Assembly (NCBI RefSeq): GCF_900187985.1
Contig: NZ_FZOA01000003.1
Span: 62,001-126,000 of the forward strand
From: Methylobacillus rhizosphaerae
GTDB lineage: Bacteria; Pseudomonadota; Gammaproteobacteria; Burkholderiales; Methylophilaceae
Direction of reading: 5' to 3'
DNA length: 64,000 nt
Shown one piece after another: positions 29,658 to 37,578 of the stretch (the first letter of the stretch is position 1; each line of letters begins with the position of its first letter). The notes below the pieces were generated by a model, which worked only from the letters and a program-made list of their open reading frames with translations, was not told where the DNA came from and ran no database searches. Both the position numbers and the translations under genes were made by a program.

Positions 29658-30170
29658 TCATTTCACCTGCGCACACTGGAGCAAGGCACGGGCAATGTAT
29701 TTCTTGATGGAGATCACGCTCATCCCCATCTCCGCTGCGATTTCAGGATATGTCATGCCATTGAGCTTATGCATCAGAAACGCCTGCCTGACCTTGACTG
29801 GCAGGCCATCCAGCATCTGGTCGACCACCAGCAGCTTCTCCAGGGTCAGGAGATAATCCTCCGGTGAGGGCGTTGCCATCTCCTGCCCGTACCCCAGGCT
29901 GACCATGGCACTGAGATAGGCATGCTCAATCTCCCGCCTGCGCAGAAGATTCACCATCAGCCCATGAGCAATATGCGTCAGGTAGGCCCTTGGCTCCACA
30001 ATCTGCTGGGCGTTCTCCTGGGACAACACGCGGATAAACGTGTCATGGGTCAAATCTGCCCCATCAGCGCTCGACCCGGTTTTCCTCGATAACCACGACT
30101 GTAACCACGCCCGATGACGCTCGTAAAAATCCTGAATCAACCCCTGCTGTGATAACTGGTTCATCGACAT
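29658..30170 (-). CDS. FecI-type ECF sigma factor
   Basis: RNA polymerase sigma factor of the extracytoplasmic-function class, normally activated by a FecR-type inner-membrane regulator and a signalling TonB receptor. The 170 residues show region 2 at about 10-80 (FYERHRAWLQSWLSRKTG, DLTHDTFIRVLSQ, PRAYLTHIAHGLMVNLLRRR) and region 4 at about 110-165 (LPVKVRQAFLMHKLNGMTYPEIAAEMGMSVISIKKYIARAL split over the helix-turn-helix). The ATG at 30170 has an AAGGTGA ribosome site. It is separated from its presumed partners (receptor and FecR) by a 560-base region with an operator-like array, repeat and terminator, so it has its own promoter. Confidence 0.93.
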   Translation of the reverse strand: MSMNQLSQQGLIQDFYERHRAWLQSWLSRKTGSSADGADLTHDTFIRVLSQENAQQIVEPRAYLTHIAHGLMVNLLRRREIEHAYLSAMVSLGYGQEMATPSPEDYLLTLEKLLVVDQMLDGLPVKVRQAFLMHKLNGMTYPEIAAEMGMSVISIKKYIARALLQCAQVK

Positions 30171-30282
30171 TGCATTTCACCTTGCTTGCGATCATGCAAA
30201 ATCTATTGCAAATTCCATACCAATTTCACAAAAAATCATAACTTATTGATATTAAATAAATTTCACAAATTTAAGCAAAAAA

Positions 30283-30353
30283 TGGCTACAACCACAATTG
30301 GCTGTATACAGCCAGGTGTGGCTATATATAGCCAAGTTGGTTGTATACAGCCA
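30283..30353. promoter_or_regulatory. Phased array of 16-bp palindromes upstream of fecI
   Basis: Three 16-bp palindromes have centres 19-20 bases apart: TGGCTGTATACAGCCA (30299-30314, perfect), TGGCTATATATAGCCA (30319-30334, perfect) and TGGTTGTATACAGCCA (30338-30353, one mismatch). A partial fourth unit, TGGCTACAACCA, is at 30283-30294. Two-helical-turn spacing places all units on one DNA face. The array lies 113-183 bases upstream of the sigma-factor start. It looks like a cooperative operator; the regulator is unknown. Confidence 0.7.
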
Positions 30354-30541
30354 ATTTTAACCAACCAGTGATGAAAGGTTTGGGGGAAGGAATTTAAGAG
30401 CTGATCGGGTTGAATGTGACCGCTTTTTATAGTGATATTTACCCTTCATTTTGTCACTCAGGGCTACAAACCGGAACCTTGTGGTGCAAATAGCGATAAC
30501 AGCCTACTCCTGACTCCAACCCGATGTGTCATTACATCATT

Positions 30542-30624
30542 GCCACGCCGCTTTTCACTTACCAGCGAGTGACTTTCCTTTGCATCGCCAAAGCAAAGTA
30601 AAGGCGACCCCGATTGCCTGGCCG
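30542..30624 (+). repeat. Intergenic repeat, copy 2
   Basis: Nearly identical to 29243-29334, with a 9-base deletion and a few substitutions. It breaks off after GGCCG, where copy 1 continues. The two copies lie in direct orientation on either side of the sigma-factor gene and the palindrome array, about 1.3 kb apart. Confidence 0.8.
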
Positions 30625-30660
30625 AAAAAACGTTCTGGTTTAACCAGCCGCAACCAAGAC

Positions 30661-30686
30661 AAAAAAATGCCGGGATAAACCCGGCA
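30661..30686 (-). terminator. Terminator of the TonB receptor/micro-ORF transcript
   Basis: On the minus strand, a 7-bp stem (TGCCGGG / CCCGGCA with a 5-base loop) is followed by seven T residues. It lies 45 bases after the stop of the 45-residue ORF, with a second hairpin (30702-30720) just before it. Confidence 0.8.
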
Positions 30687-30730
30687 GAGGGAGTGGATGC
30701 ATGCCGGAGATCATCCGGCACGAGAGAAAC

Positions 30731-30868
30731 CTACATCCAGTAAAACCCTGATATCAGCAGACTCAACTCAACTGCCAGCAGCAGGAAAAATAGCGCAGGC
30801 AGCACGATCATCCAGCTTTCGTGCAGCAGCCATTGTTTGAGATAGGTGATGAACCTGAATAATGACAT
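30731..30868 (-). CDS. 45-residue single-span membrane protein coupled to the TonB receptor
   Basis: This short ORF starts at ATG 30868, only four bases after the receptor stop codon. An AGAGGT ribosome site lies inside the receptor's last codons, and a terminator follows, so it looks like the second gene of the same transcript. The peptide has a short amphipathic, basic N-terminus (MSLFRFITYLKQWLLHES) and one strongly hydrophobic segment (about residues 20-43, MIVLPALFFLLLAVELSLLI). It ends in GFYWM and has no signal-peptidase site. I recognise no family. Position and composition suggest an inner-membrane micro-protein assisting the receptor system, perhaps at the TonB-ExbBD or FecR level (inference). 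Confidence 0.65.
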   Translation of the reverse strand: MSLFRFITYLKQWLLHESWMIVLPALFFLLLAVELSLLISGFYWM

Positions 30869-30872
30869 CAGG

Positions 30873-33800
30873 TTACCTCTTGGGATCGAATTCATAATTC
30901 AAGGTAACCCACGCGGCTCTAGGCGCGCCTATACCTAGGAAACTGCTACCTTGCCAATCTGCGCTGTTGTAATTGAACCCACTTGCCCCGATCGCCCCAC
31001 GAATGGATGGGGAAAAAGCATTGAGCCCGAGACGCCCGGCACTGGCATATTCCTTGTCAAACAAGTTGTTGATTTGCAGACCCAAGGTCCATTCCGGTGC
31101 CAGCTTGTAGGTCGTACGCAGATTGAACACGGCATAACCTGCTGTTTTGCCAGAACCAAAATCTGCTCGCTCAACTGAACACCATTGTCCTGTGACTCCA
31201 CTGACAGGATCGGTACAGAATGGCCCTTCAATAGGACGAGCAGCACCTGCACGATGTTTGTTGTTTTCATTACCGCGCACGAAAGCTTCGGAGTGCATGA
31301 TGGCAGTTAAGCCAATACGCCATTTATCCGTAATGTCGTAACCGAAATTGAAATTCAAGTTATGCAAAGGCACACCGGGCATACGATCGCCTGGATGTAC
31401 CGTGATTTGCTGGTACGTGCCTTGCTGTGTGAAGCTATTGATGTCATAGACATTGCCTGCTGTGCTGTTGTGGGGGCTGGCCATGCGCATGACGGATTGG
31501 AAGGTGGCATCAGTCAAGGCATAGTTCACACCCCAACTGGCCTTGCCCCATTTGCCCTTTAATCCTAGCTCCAGGCCTTGGCGACGGGTGTCGCCAATAT
31601 TCTGGAAATAACTGCTAAATGCATTGATGGATACAAAGTAAATGTCATCGGTCAGGTCTGTGCGGTAGGCAGTAGCATTCCACTCGATGTTTTCTGATAA
31701 TCTGCCGCGTGCACCCATTTCGAAAGTGGTGGAACGGACTTGCTTAAGATAGGGATCGCCTGACATGCCGCCAGGCAGGTTACATACTCGCTGTTCGACA
31801 ATGGAACGAGGGCGGCCATCCGACATGGGAGTAGGGTCATAAGCACAGCCTAGCTCAATGACGCTAGGCGTTCTGGCGCCACGCCCCACGCTGGCATAGA
31901 CATTCAAATCTTCTTGGGCCTGCCAGGTGAAACCGATAGATGGGTTGAATGAACGGTATTTAAAGCGCTCTGTTTCCGGAGCCAATAGGTTTGCGATGTT
32001 GTTTCCGAACGGATCTGTGGGGAAAGTGCTGGGATCGAACGGCAGGATGGCGTGATCAAGACCATGTGGACATTCAGTGTTGGGATCAATGGTGCCGTCG
32101 CTATTATTGTCTGTACAAAGTTGCGCTAACTGAAGGTAGTTGAGAATTGTGTTAACGTCGGTAAATGATGACAGTTTTGATACCGCCAACTGGTTGTTTA
32201 CATAGGTGCGGTTGTAACGGGCTGATGCGGTGATGCTGAGTGTCTTGGTTGGCGTCCAGGTTTCGCTCAAATAAACGCTTTTGGTAAGGCCATCTCCCTT
32301 GAAATCATTTAACCCTTGTGCGCGTTCTGGGGCATTGGCGTAATATTCCCAGCCTAACAAGTCCGGTGCGACATAGCCATGGCGGTTTGCATCCAGCAGA
32401 CCAAGGTACTGTTTGCTGACATACGTAGCATCTGCCTTGTCGATGGAAGCGCCTACCATGAACTTGTGCTCGTCCAAGTTCCAGTTAAGTTGTAATGATG
32501 CTCCTTTGCCTAGTTGATCAATCTGAGTATCATTGAAAATCGCAGTGGGCGTACCTTCTATGTATCCAGTGTCAAGTAAACCTGCCCCTCCACCATACTT
32601 GCCGTCACGGAAGATTCCATTGTAATTTCCATTTTCATCAAGTACTAATGGGCCAATAGTTGGAATGTAAGATAAGCCGCCGACTGCACCAACGGCATTT
32701 GCGACATTCCCGTAATTAATTGGCAGTAGTAACTCCCAATAGTCATGAAAGAAGCCAGCATCATCCGTATAAGTGGCTATAACACCTGACTGTCCCTGGG
32801 AGCCTGTCACATCATATATGTAACTAGTCTGACCGCTCCCCGGATGTGTGGTGTTGGAGCTGAGGCGGGTGGGATCGGCTTCAGAAACTAACGTGCCATA
32901 GTTGGCAATCGCATATTTCACAATGTTTTCGAATTCGACGGTCGTTGGGGCATTAAATACACCAGCAATCGTTGAGGGTTGAGTGAAATCGTCGAAGTCC
33001 TTACGAGGATCGTATGTCCAATTCCATACTTGTGTGCTCGAGCCGTCTGCAGCGGTCACTTGCGCCTGCTGAGCAATTGCCTGAGTGGTGAAATTGGTAC
33101 CATATGCCAGATTGTTAATATCGAATCCGGGTTCTCCATATGCAATTCCATTTACATCCAGAGCTCGGCCTGACGCATCTGCCGCAACGTTGTAAGCGTA
33201 GTCGTTGTAGTCTGGCCGCCCGTCCCGATTAATATCTGGATAGCCATACAGCAATTGCTGGTTAGGGTCTTTGGTAGTTGCCCTATTAGGGCGCCCATCT
33301 GTGCCACCGAAATTCTCATTGATATCCGACGTACTGGATTTGCGCTTGCTCTTACGGTTATATATTTGTCCAGTGATATTGAAGGTGTCGGTTACATCCC
33401 AGATACCTGATAATTGAAATTGCAACAGATTGTTCCTGCTCTCATCAGGAGATGTGTAGACCTGCTTGGGGTTCTGGTCGACCATCTGTTGGGGTAGCAG
33501 GCCATTGCCTGTCAGCTTGTTGCCGGCATACAGCACAGATAGTCCAAGCCGGGCACGTTCACTTTGCCATTCAGCCTTACCAAAGACCTGATTAACCCGG
33601 CTTGGAGAGTCATCGCGCCAACCATCTTCCAGGAAGAAATTACCTGCTAGAAATCCGGCAACTACCCCATTGTTCCAGCCAGCTGAAGCTTGCAGCTGTT
33701 TACGCCCGAATGACCCTGTCAGTACCTGGGCATCGACGCCAGGGTTATCAAAGCCACTCTTTGTCTTCATCGTTAATGCACCACCCAGCGTACCCAACCC

Positions 33801-34604
33801 ATAAATAGGATTTGATCCAGGCACTAAATCCAGGCTCGACAAGGCATTCATAGGTAACATGTCCCAGTTGACGACATCGCCGAATGGTTCATTGACACGA
33901 ATGCCATCAAGGAACACTGATATCCCTTGTGCAGTACCTAACTGAGGAGAAGCTGCAAACCCCCGATATTGCAAATCCATCTGAAATGGGTTGCTCTGGT
34001 AATCATTAACAGTGACCGATTGAAATTTGGAGTTCAGCAGGTCAGTCAGACTTAAAGATTGTGCTTCCTTGATTTCTTTTGCAGTCAGGCTTTGTACATT
34101 GCCCGGAATTTCTTCTTTGGTCAGTCCCAATCCAGGTAAGGGCCCTACCTCATAGAAGCGTTTGGCCCTTACTTCAACAGAGTCCACTTTAAATTTTAGA
34201 TTGGACTGCTCACCGGGAAGCTTGTCATGTTCCTGTACTGTTGCACGTTGCAGCTGATAACGCCCGCCCTCTCCTTGCACTATTTCCAGGCCAGTGCCTT
34301 TCAGCAGTTCGCTAAAGCCTTGCATGACGCCATAGTTGCCTTTGAGGCCTGTGGTTTTTTTCTGCAGGGTCAGCCCTGAATCAAATGACAGTAATACACC
34401 GGCATTGCCTGCATACAGGGTCAATGCCTGATCGAGATCGCCTGGCGGGATGTTATAGGTTTGCGTGGGGATACTTGTGTTCAGTGGTTCTGCAGCAAGC
34501 GGCAATGTTGCTGTGGAAAACAGTAGCATCAGCAGTGCGCTGATGGGTTTTCTGCTATGACGCTCCCCGGTGTTTTTGCAAATGGATGCAACGTTCCCAG
34601 CCAT
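30873..34604 (-). CDS. Signal-transducing TonB-dependent receptor with EF-hand-like loops
   Basis: This 1243-residue outer-membrane transporter is unusually long. It has a signal peptide ending near residue 38 (PLAAEP). An STN signalling domain at about 45-120 (IPPGDLDQALTLYAGNAGVLLSF) is expected to contact FecR. A plug domain at about 140-285 includes YRGFAASPQ and GTLGGALTMKT. The barrel ends in NYEFDPKR. A large insertion at about 420-700 lies in extracellular loops. Two segments resemble calcium/lanthanide-binding EF-hand loops: DINRDGRPDYND (residues 457-468, bases 33201-33236) and CTDNNSDGTIDPNTEC (830-845, bases 32070-32117), the latter bracketed by two cysteines. Other cysteine pairs lie near 920/941 and 1130/1142. 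The ribosome site is AAGGGAGAG. The substrate is unknown; no Fur box was evident near it. Confidence 0.9.
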   Translation of the reverse strand: MAGNVASICKNTGERHSRKPISALLMLLFSTATLPLAAEPLNTSIPTQTYNIPPGDLDQALTLYAGNAGVLLSFDSGLTLQKKTTGLKGNYGVMQGFSELLKGTGLEIVQGEGGRYQLQRATVQEHDKLPGEQSNLKFKVDSVEVRAKRFYEVGPLPGLGLTKEEIPGNVQSLTAKEIKEAQSLSLTDLLNSKFQSVTVNDYQSNPFQMDLQYRGFAASPQLGTAQGISVFLDGIRVNEPFGDVVNWDMLPMNALSSLDLVPGSNPIYGLGTLGGALTMKTKSGFDNPGVDAQVLTGSFGRKQLQASAGWNNGVVAGFLAGNFFLEDGWRDDSPSRVNQVFGKAEWQSERARLGLSVLYAGNKLTGNGLLPQQMVDQNPKQVYTSPDESRNNLLQFQLSGIWDVTDTFNITGQIYNRKSKRKSSTSDINENFGGTDGRPNRATTKDPNQQLLYGYPDINRDGRPDYNDYAYNVAADASGRALDVNGIAYGEPGFDINNLAYGTNFTTQAIAQQAQVTAADGSSTQVWNWTYDPRKDFDDFTQPSTIAGVFNAPTTVEFENIVKYAIANYGTLVSEADPTRLSSNTTHPGSGQTSYIYDVTGSQGQSGVIATYTDDAGFFHDYWELLLPINYGNVANAVGAVGGLSYIPTIGPLVLDENGNYNGIFRDGKYGGGAGLLDTGYIEGTPTAIFNDTQIDQLGKGASLQLNWNLDEHKFMVGASIDKADATYVSKQYLGLLDANRHGYVAPDLLGWEYYANAPERAQGLNDFKGDGLTKSVYLSETWTPTKTLSITASARYNRTYVNNQLAVSKLSSFTDVNTILNYLQLAQLCTDNNSDGTIDPNTECPHGLDHAILPFDPSTFPTDPFGNNIANLLAPETERFKYRSFNPSIGFTWQAQEDLNVYASVGRGARTPSVIELGCAYDPTPMSDGRPRSIVEQRVCNLPGGMSGDPYLKQVRSTTFEMGARGRLSENIEWNATAYRTDLTDDIYFVSINAFSSYFQNIGDTRRQGLELGLKGKWGKASWGVNYALTDATFQSVMRMASPHNSTAGNVYDINSFTQQGTYQQITVHPGDRMPGVPLHNLNFNFGYDITDKWRIGLTAIMHSEAFVRGNENNKHRAGAARPIEGPFCTDPVSGVTGQWCSVERADFGSGKTAGYAVFNLRTTYKLAPEWTLGLQINNLFDKEYASAGRLGLNAFSPSIRGAIGASGFNYNSADWQGSSFLGIGAPRAAWVTLNYEFDPKR

Positions 34605-34663
34605 GAATCTCTCCCTTGAGTTTATGTTTTATGCTGGATACGCCAATTGAAGTGGCTGAAAGG

Positions 34664-34689
34664 TATAAAAAAATTTCAGTTTTTTTATA
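34664..34689. promoter_or_regulatory. A/T inverted repeat between the FecR and receptor genes
   Basis: A perfect 10-bp inverted repeat (TATAAAAAAA / TTTTTTTATA, 6-base centre) lies in the 133-base gap between the FecR-type gene and the receptor. It could be a weak terminator after the FecR gene or part of the receptor's ECF promoter region. I could not identify a certain FecI-type promoter. Confidence 0.4.
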
Positions 34690-34737
34690 TTTACCTCTCA
34701 AGTTATTGTTTGTTATGTGTTTATATCACTGCCATTT

Positions 34738-35673
34738 TTATGCTGGCCTCAATGTCACCCAGTAGCGGGTAAAGAATTCAAGGCGCAGCCGGTAGGTATC
34801 CTGCAGGCTGGACAAGATGGCATCGAGGTCATTGACCGGGAAAGCGCCTGATACTTTGAGGTCTGCAATGGCGGGGTCGCAGCGTAATACGCCGCTGTGA
34901 TAGCGGCCAAGCTCGGTCAGAAAATCCTGTAATGACATGTCGTTGGCGCTGAGGATGCCTTTGACCCAGAGATCGGCCCCAAGCGGCAGAGGCTTGATAT
35001 CAGTGACATGATCCGCGTCAAACCTGGCAGTCTGGTTGGCCTGTATCAGCTCTTCGCCGCCATGGGCTGGCGCCAGGCTGACGGCATGTTCGAATACATT
35101 GACGCTGATATGGCTGCCATGGTCGCGGACGCTGAAGCGCGTGCCCATGGCGGTGATCATGCCGTGACGGGTCTTGACCTGGAATGGCGCGGAGATGCCT
35201 GCCGGATGCCCGGTTTGCACCATGATCTCACCCTTGATCAGCACCACGATGCGTTGCGTGTCGTTATAGATGGTATCAATGGCGGTACCGGTGTTGAGCA
35301 CGATGATGGTGTCATCCGGCATGGTCCAGCTACGCTGTTCGCCCTTGCCTGTGGTGTAGTCGGCCAGCATGCCCTGCCATGGCTGCTCGCGATACATCAT
35401 GGCGCCAGTGCCACCGATCAATGCTACTACGCCCAGTTTCTTAAGTACCTGGCGGCGGCTGGCGCGCTGAGCACGTTTTAATAACACGGCCTGCCCGAGT
35501 TCGGGGTTAAGGCCAGAGAATGATATATCCACTTGTTCAATGGCATGCCAGGCATTGCGGTGCTGGCTTGATGCTTCCAGCCAGCGTTGCAGCTCCTGTC
35601 TGTCCTGCTCTGTCACGGCAGGGTCGTGCAGGCGGATGTACCATTCAGTGGCAGTTTTCAGGATGTCGGACAT
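34738..35673 (-). CDS. FecR-type transmembrane sigma-factor regulator
   Basis: Inner-membrane protein that relays the signal from the receptor's STN domain to the ECF sigma factor. In 311 residues, the cytosolic DUF4880 domain is at about 8-55 (ATEWYIRLHDPAVTEQDRQELQRWL in two halves). A transmembrane helix follows at about 75-93 (LKKLGVVALIGGTGAMM). The periplasmic FecR domain is at about 105-200 (TGKGEQRSWTMPDDTIIVLNT, TRHGMITAMGTRFSVR). The C-terminal STN-contact region is at about 235-311. It is the first gene of the cluster and is transcribed towards the receptor. The sigma-factor gene is at the other end, not immediately upstream as in fecIRA. Confidence 0.93.
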   Translation of the reverse strand: MSDILKTATEWYIRLHDPAVTEQDRQELQRWLEASSQHRNAWHAIEQVDISFSGLNPELGQAVLLKRAQRASRRQVLKKLGVVALIGGTGAMMYREQPWQGMLADYTTGKGEQRSWTMPDDTIIVLNTGTAIDTIYNDTQRIVVLIKGEIMVQTGHPAGISAPFQVKTRHGMITAMGTRFSVRDHGSHISVNVFEHAVSLAPAHGGEELIQANQTARFDADHVTDIKPLPLGADLWVKGILSANDMSLQDFLTELGRYHSGVLRCDPAIADLKVSGAFPVNDLDAILSSLQDTYRLRLEFFTRYWVTLRPA

Positions 35674-36012
35674 ATCGCGATATCATCAAGGAAAATGGTG
35701 GCAGACAGCGTGCTTTTCCACATAGGATGTGACAAGCCCCTGCCCCGAACAAGGTGACATCATAATACCAGCAGGTGTGTCGTCCAACCTGTCCGTTATC
35801 AATGTCCTTGGCTTGTTCATCAACTTACGCAAGCATTGCCAAGAAATGGCAGTTTTGCCGTATAATTGCATTCCCTGCGCTTCATCCAATCTGCGCAGCG
35901 GTCTTGAATCTAAAAGATACTTTACTTGCTGTCAGCCTCGATTGGAGTTATGTCATTGTAACAGGCCGACAAAACACCCTTGAATATATGGAGTTCCAGC
36001 TTGTCTTCTGAC
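35674..36012 (+). promoter_or_regulatory. rhlE promoter and leader region
   Basis: This 339-base divergent gap lies between the FecR-type gene and rhlE. A good -10 TATAAT (35861-35866) with TTGCCA (35836-35841, 19-base spacer) would give a leader of about 140 bases. The leader contains a CTGCGC / GCGCAG hairpin (35875-35898) and a 7-codon ORF (ATG 35988 to TGA 36011) that stops one base before the rhlE ATG. Confidence 0.5.
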
Positions 36013-37566
36013 ATGAGCCTTGCGCTTTCCAACATACAATTTTCCGATCTCGGCCTGGCAGAGCCTATCCTGCGTGCAATTGCTGATAGCGGCTATACCA
36101 ACCCCACACCTATCCAGGCACAGGCGATTCCACTGGTCTTGACCGGTGGTGACCTGCTGGCTGGTGCGCAAACCGGCACAGGCAAAACCGCCGGTTTTAC
36201 CCTGCCGCTGCTGCATCTGCTGCACTCCAACCCACTCAAGGCCAAAGCCGGTCAGCCACGCTGCCTGATCCTCACGCCGACGCGTGAACTGGCCGCGCAG
36301 GTGGAAGAATCCGTGCAAACCTATGGCAAACACCTTCAACTTACATCCGCCGTGATGTTCGGCGGTGTTGGCCTCAACCCGCAAGTTGCGCGCCTGAAAA
36401 AACCATTGGATATCCTGGTGGCTACTCCAGGTCGCTTGCTGGATCACGCATCACAGAATACTGTTGACCTTTCTGCCATCGAAATCCTGGTGCTGGATGA
36501 GGCAGACCGCATGCTGGACATGGGTTTCATCCGCGATATCAAGCGGATATTGGCCTTGCTGCCGCAGAAACGCCAGAACCTGTTGTTCTCCGCGACCTTC
36601 TCCGATGAAATCAAGGAGCTAGCGGATGGACTACTGCATAACCCTGGCTTTGTGGAAGTCGCCCGCCGCAATACGGCGTCCGAACTGGTCGAGCAATCCG
36701 TGCACCTGGTTGGCAAATCCCATAAACGCGAGCTGATGGCGCACCTGATTCGTGAACATGGCTGGAAGCAGGTATTGATTTTCACACGCACCAAGCATGG
36801 TGCAAACAGGCTGGCAGAAAAACTCAGCAAGGATGGCATTGCCGCAGCCGCTATCCATGGCAACAAGAGCCAATCTGCCCGTACCAAGGCGCTGGCGGAA
36901 TTCAAGGATGGCACGTTGCCTGTACTGGTTGCCACCGATATTGCCGCCCGCGGCCTGGATATCGACCAGCTGCCACAGGTCGTGAACTTCGAGCTGCCCA
37001 ATGTGCCGGAAGACTATGTGCACCGTATCGGTCGTACTGGCCGCGCCGGATGTGCTGGTGCTGCGGTATCGCTGGTGGATGAGGAGGAAGTCAAGCTGCT
37101 CAAGGGGATTGAGCGCCTGATCAAGCGCGAGATTCCGCGCCTGGAAGTACCTGGCGATTTTGTCCCTAGCGAAAAACAGCCTTCCAATGAAAGCCGCCCT
37201 GCCCAGCCAAAACAGCCAGCTTCCAACCAGCAACGCCGTCAACGGCCTCCACAGGAGCGACGTGCTCAGGATGAGACAAATGGCAATGTAGCCAAGCCTC
37301 GCCATGAACATCAAGGCCGTCGCAACAAGCCACATCACGGCAATGGCAACACTCAACGCGGTCAAGGCCAGCAGCACACTCAACAGGGACAACAGAACAA
37401 GTCTCAGGGACAGAAGAACCAGGCCAAGAAAAATCCGGAAAAGTTCATGTCGGAAGCTGCGCGTCACCAGGCCATGCCACAAGTGGGTCTGTTTGTTCCG
37501 CCGCAACCACCCAAACGCCAGTATCACGCCAATCCGGGCCAGCGCCCCAATCGAGGTCGCCGCTAG
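36013..37566 (+). CDS. rhlE: RhlE-like DEAD-box RNA helicase
   Basis: ATP-dependent RNA helicase of ribosome assembly and cold adaptation. From ATG 36013 it has 517 residues. The Q motif is near the start ([14 protein letters not shown]). Motif I is [10 protein letters not shown], Ia PTRELAAQ, Ib [31 protein letters not shown], and the C-terminal helicase domain has [11 protein letters not shown] and [10 protein letters not shown]. The tail (about 380-517) is a basic, Gln/Arg/His-rich disordered region typical of RhlE. A TTG start at 36001 has a better ribosome site (GGAG, spacing 7) and may be the true start. Confidence 0.95.
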   Translation: MSLALSNIQFSDLGLAEPILRAIADSGYTNPTPIQAQAIPLVLTGGDLLAGAQTGTGKTAGFTLPLLHLLHSNPLKAKAGQPRCLILTPTRELAAQVEESVQTYGKHLQLTSAVMFGGVGLNPQVARLKKPLDILVATPGRLLDHASQNTVDLSAIEILVLDEADRMLDMGFIRDIKRILALLPQKRQNLLFSATFSDEIKELADGLLHNPGFVEVARRNTASELVEQSVHLVGKSHKRELMAHLIREHGWKQVLIFTRTKHGANRLAEKLSKDGIAAAAIHGNKSQSARTKALAEFKDGTLPVLVATDIAARGLDIDQLPQVVNFELPNVPEDYVHRIGRTGRAGCAGAAVSLVDEEEVKLLKGIERLIKREIPRLEVPGDFVPSEKQPSNESRPAQPKQPASNQQRRQRPPQERRAQDETNGNVAKPRHEHQGRRNKPHHGNGNTQRGQGQQHTQQGQQNKSQGQKNQAKKNPEKFMSEAARHQAMPQVGLFVPPQPPKRQYHANPGQRPNRGRR

Positions 37567-37578
37567 AGCCTGACCATT

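Larger units (their letters stand above)
30354..30730. other. Gene-free stretch between the operator array and the 45-residue ORF
   Basis: It holds intergenic repeat copy 2 (30542-30624), a terminator for the receptor transcript (30661-30686) and one more hairpin (30702-30720, TGCCGGA / TCCGGCA). The rest (30354-30541) shows no recognisable gene, promoter or motif. Confidence 0.5.

Noticed and set aside
30283-30353. Palindrome array considered as a CRISPR array or LexA sites
   Set aside because: Units are only 16 bases with 3-4 base gaps and no unique spacers, so not CRISPR. The core CTGTATACAG lacks the CTGT-N8-ACAG spacing of LexA boxes.
30186-30371. 61-codon plus-strand frame across the palindrome array
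   Set aside because: No ribosome site; the peptide merely translates the palindromes (repeated GCIQP). The DNA array is the meaningful feature.
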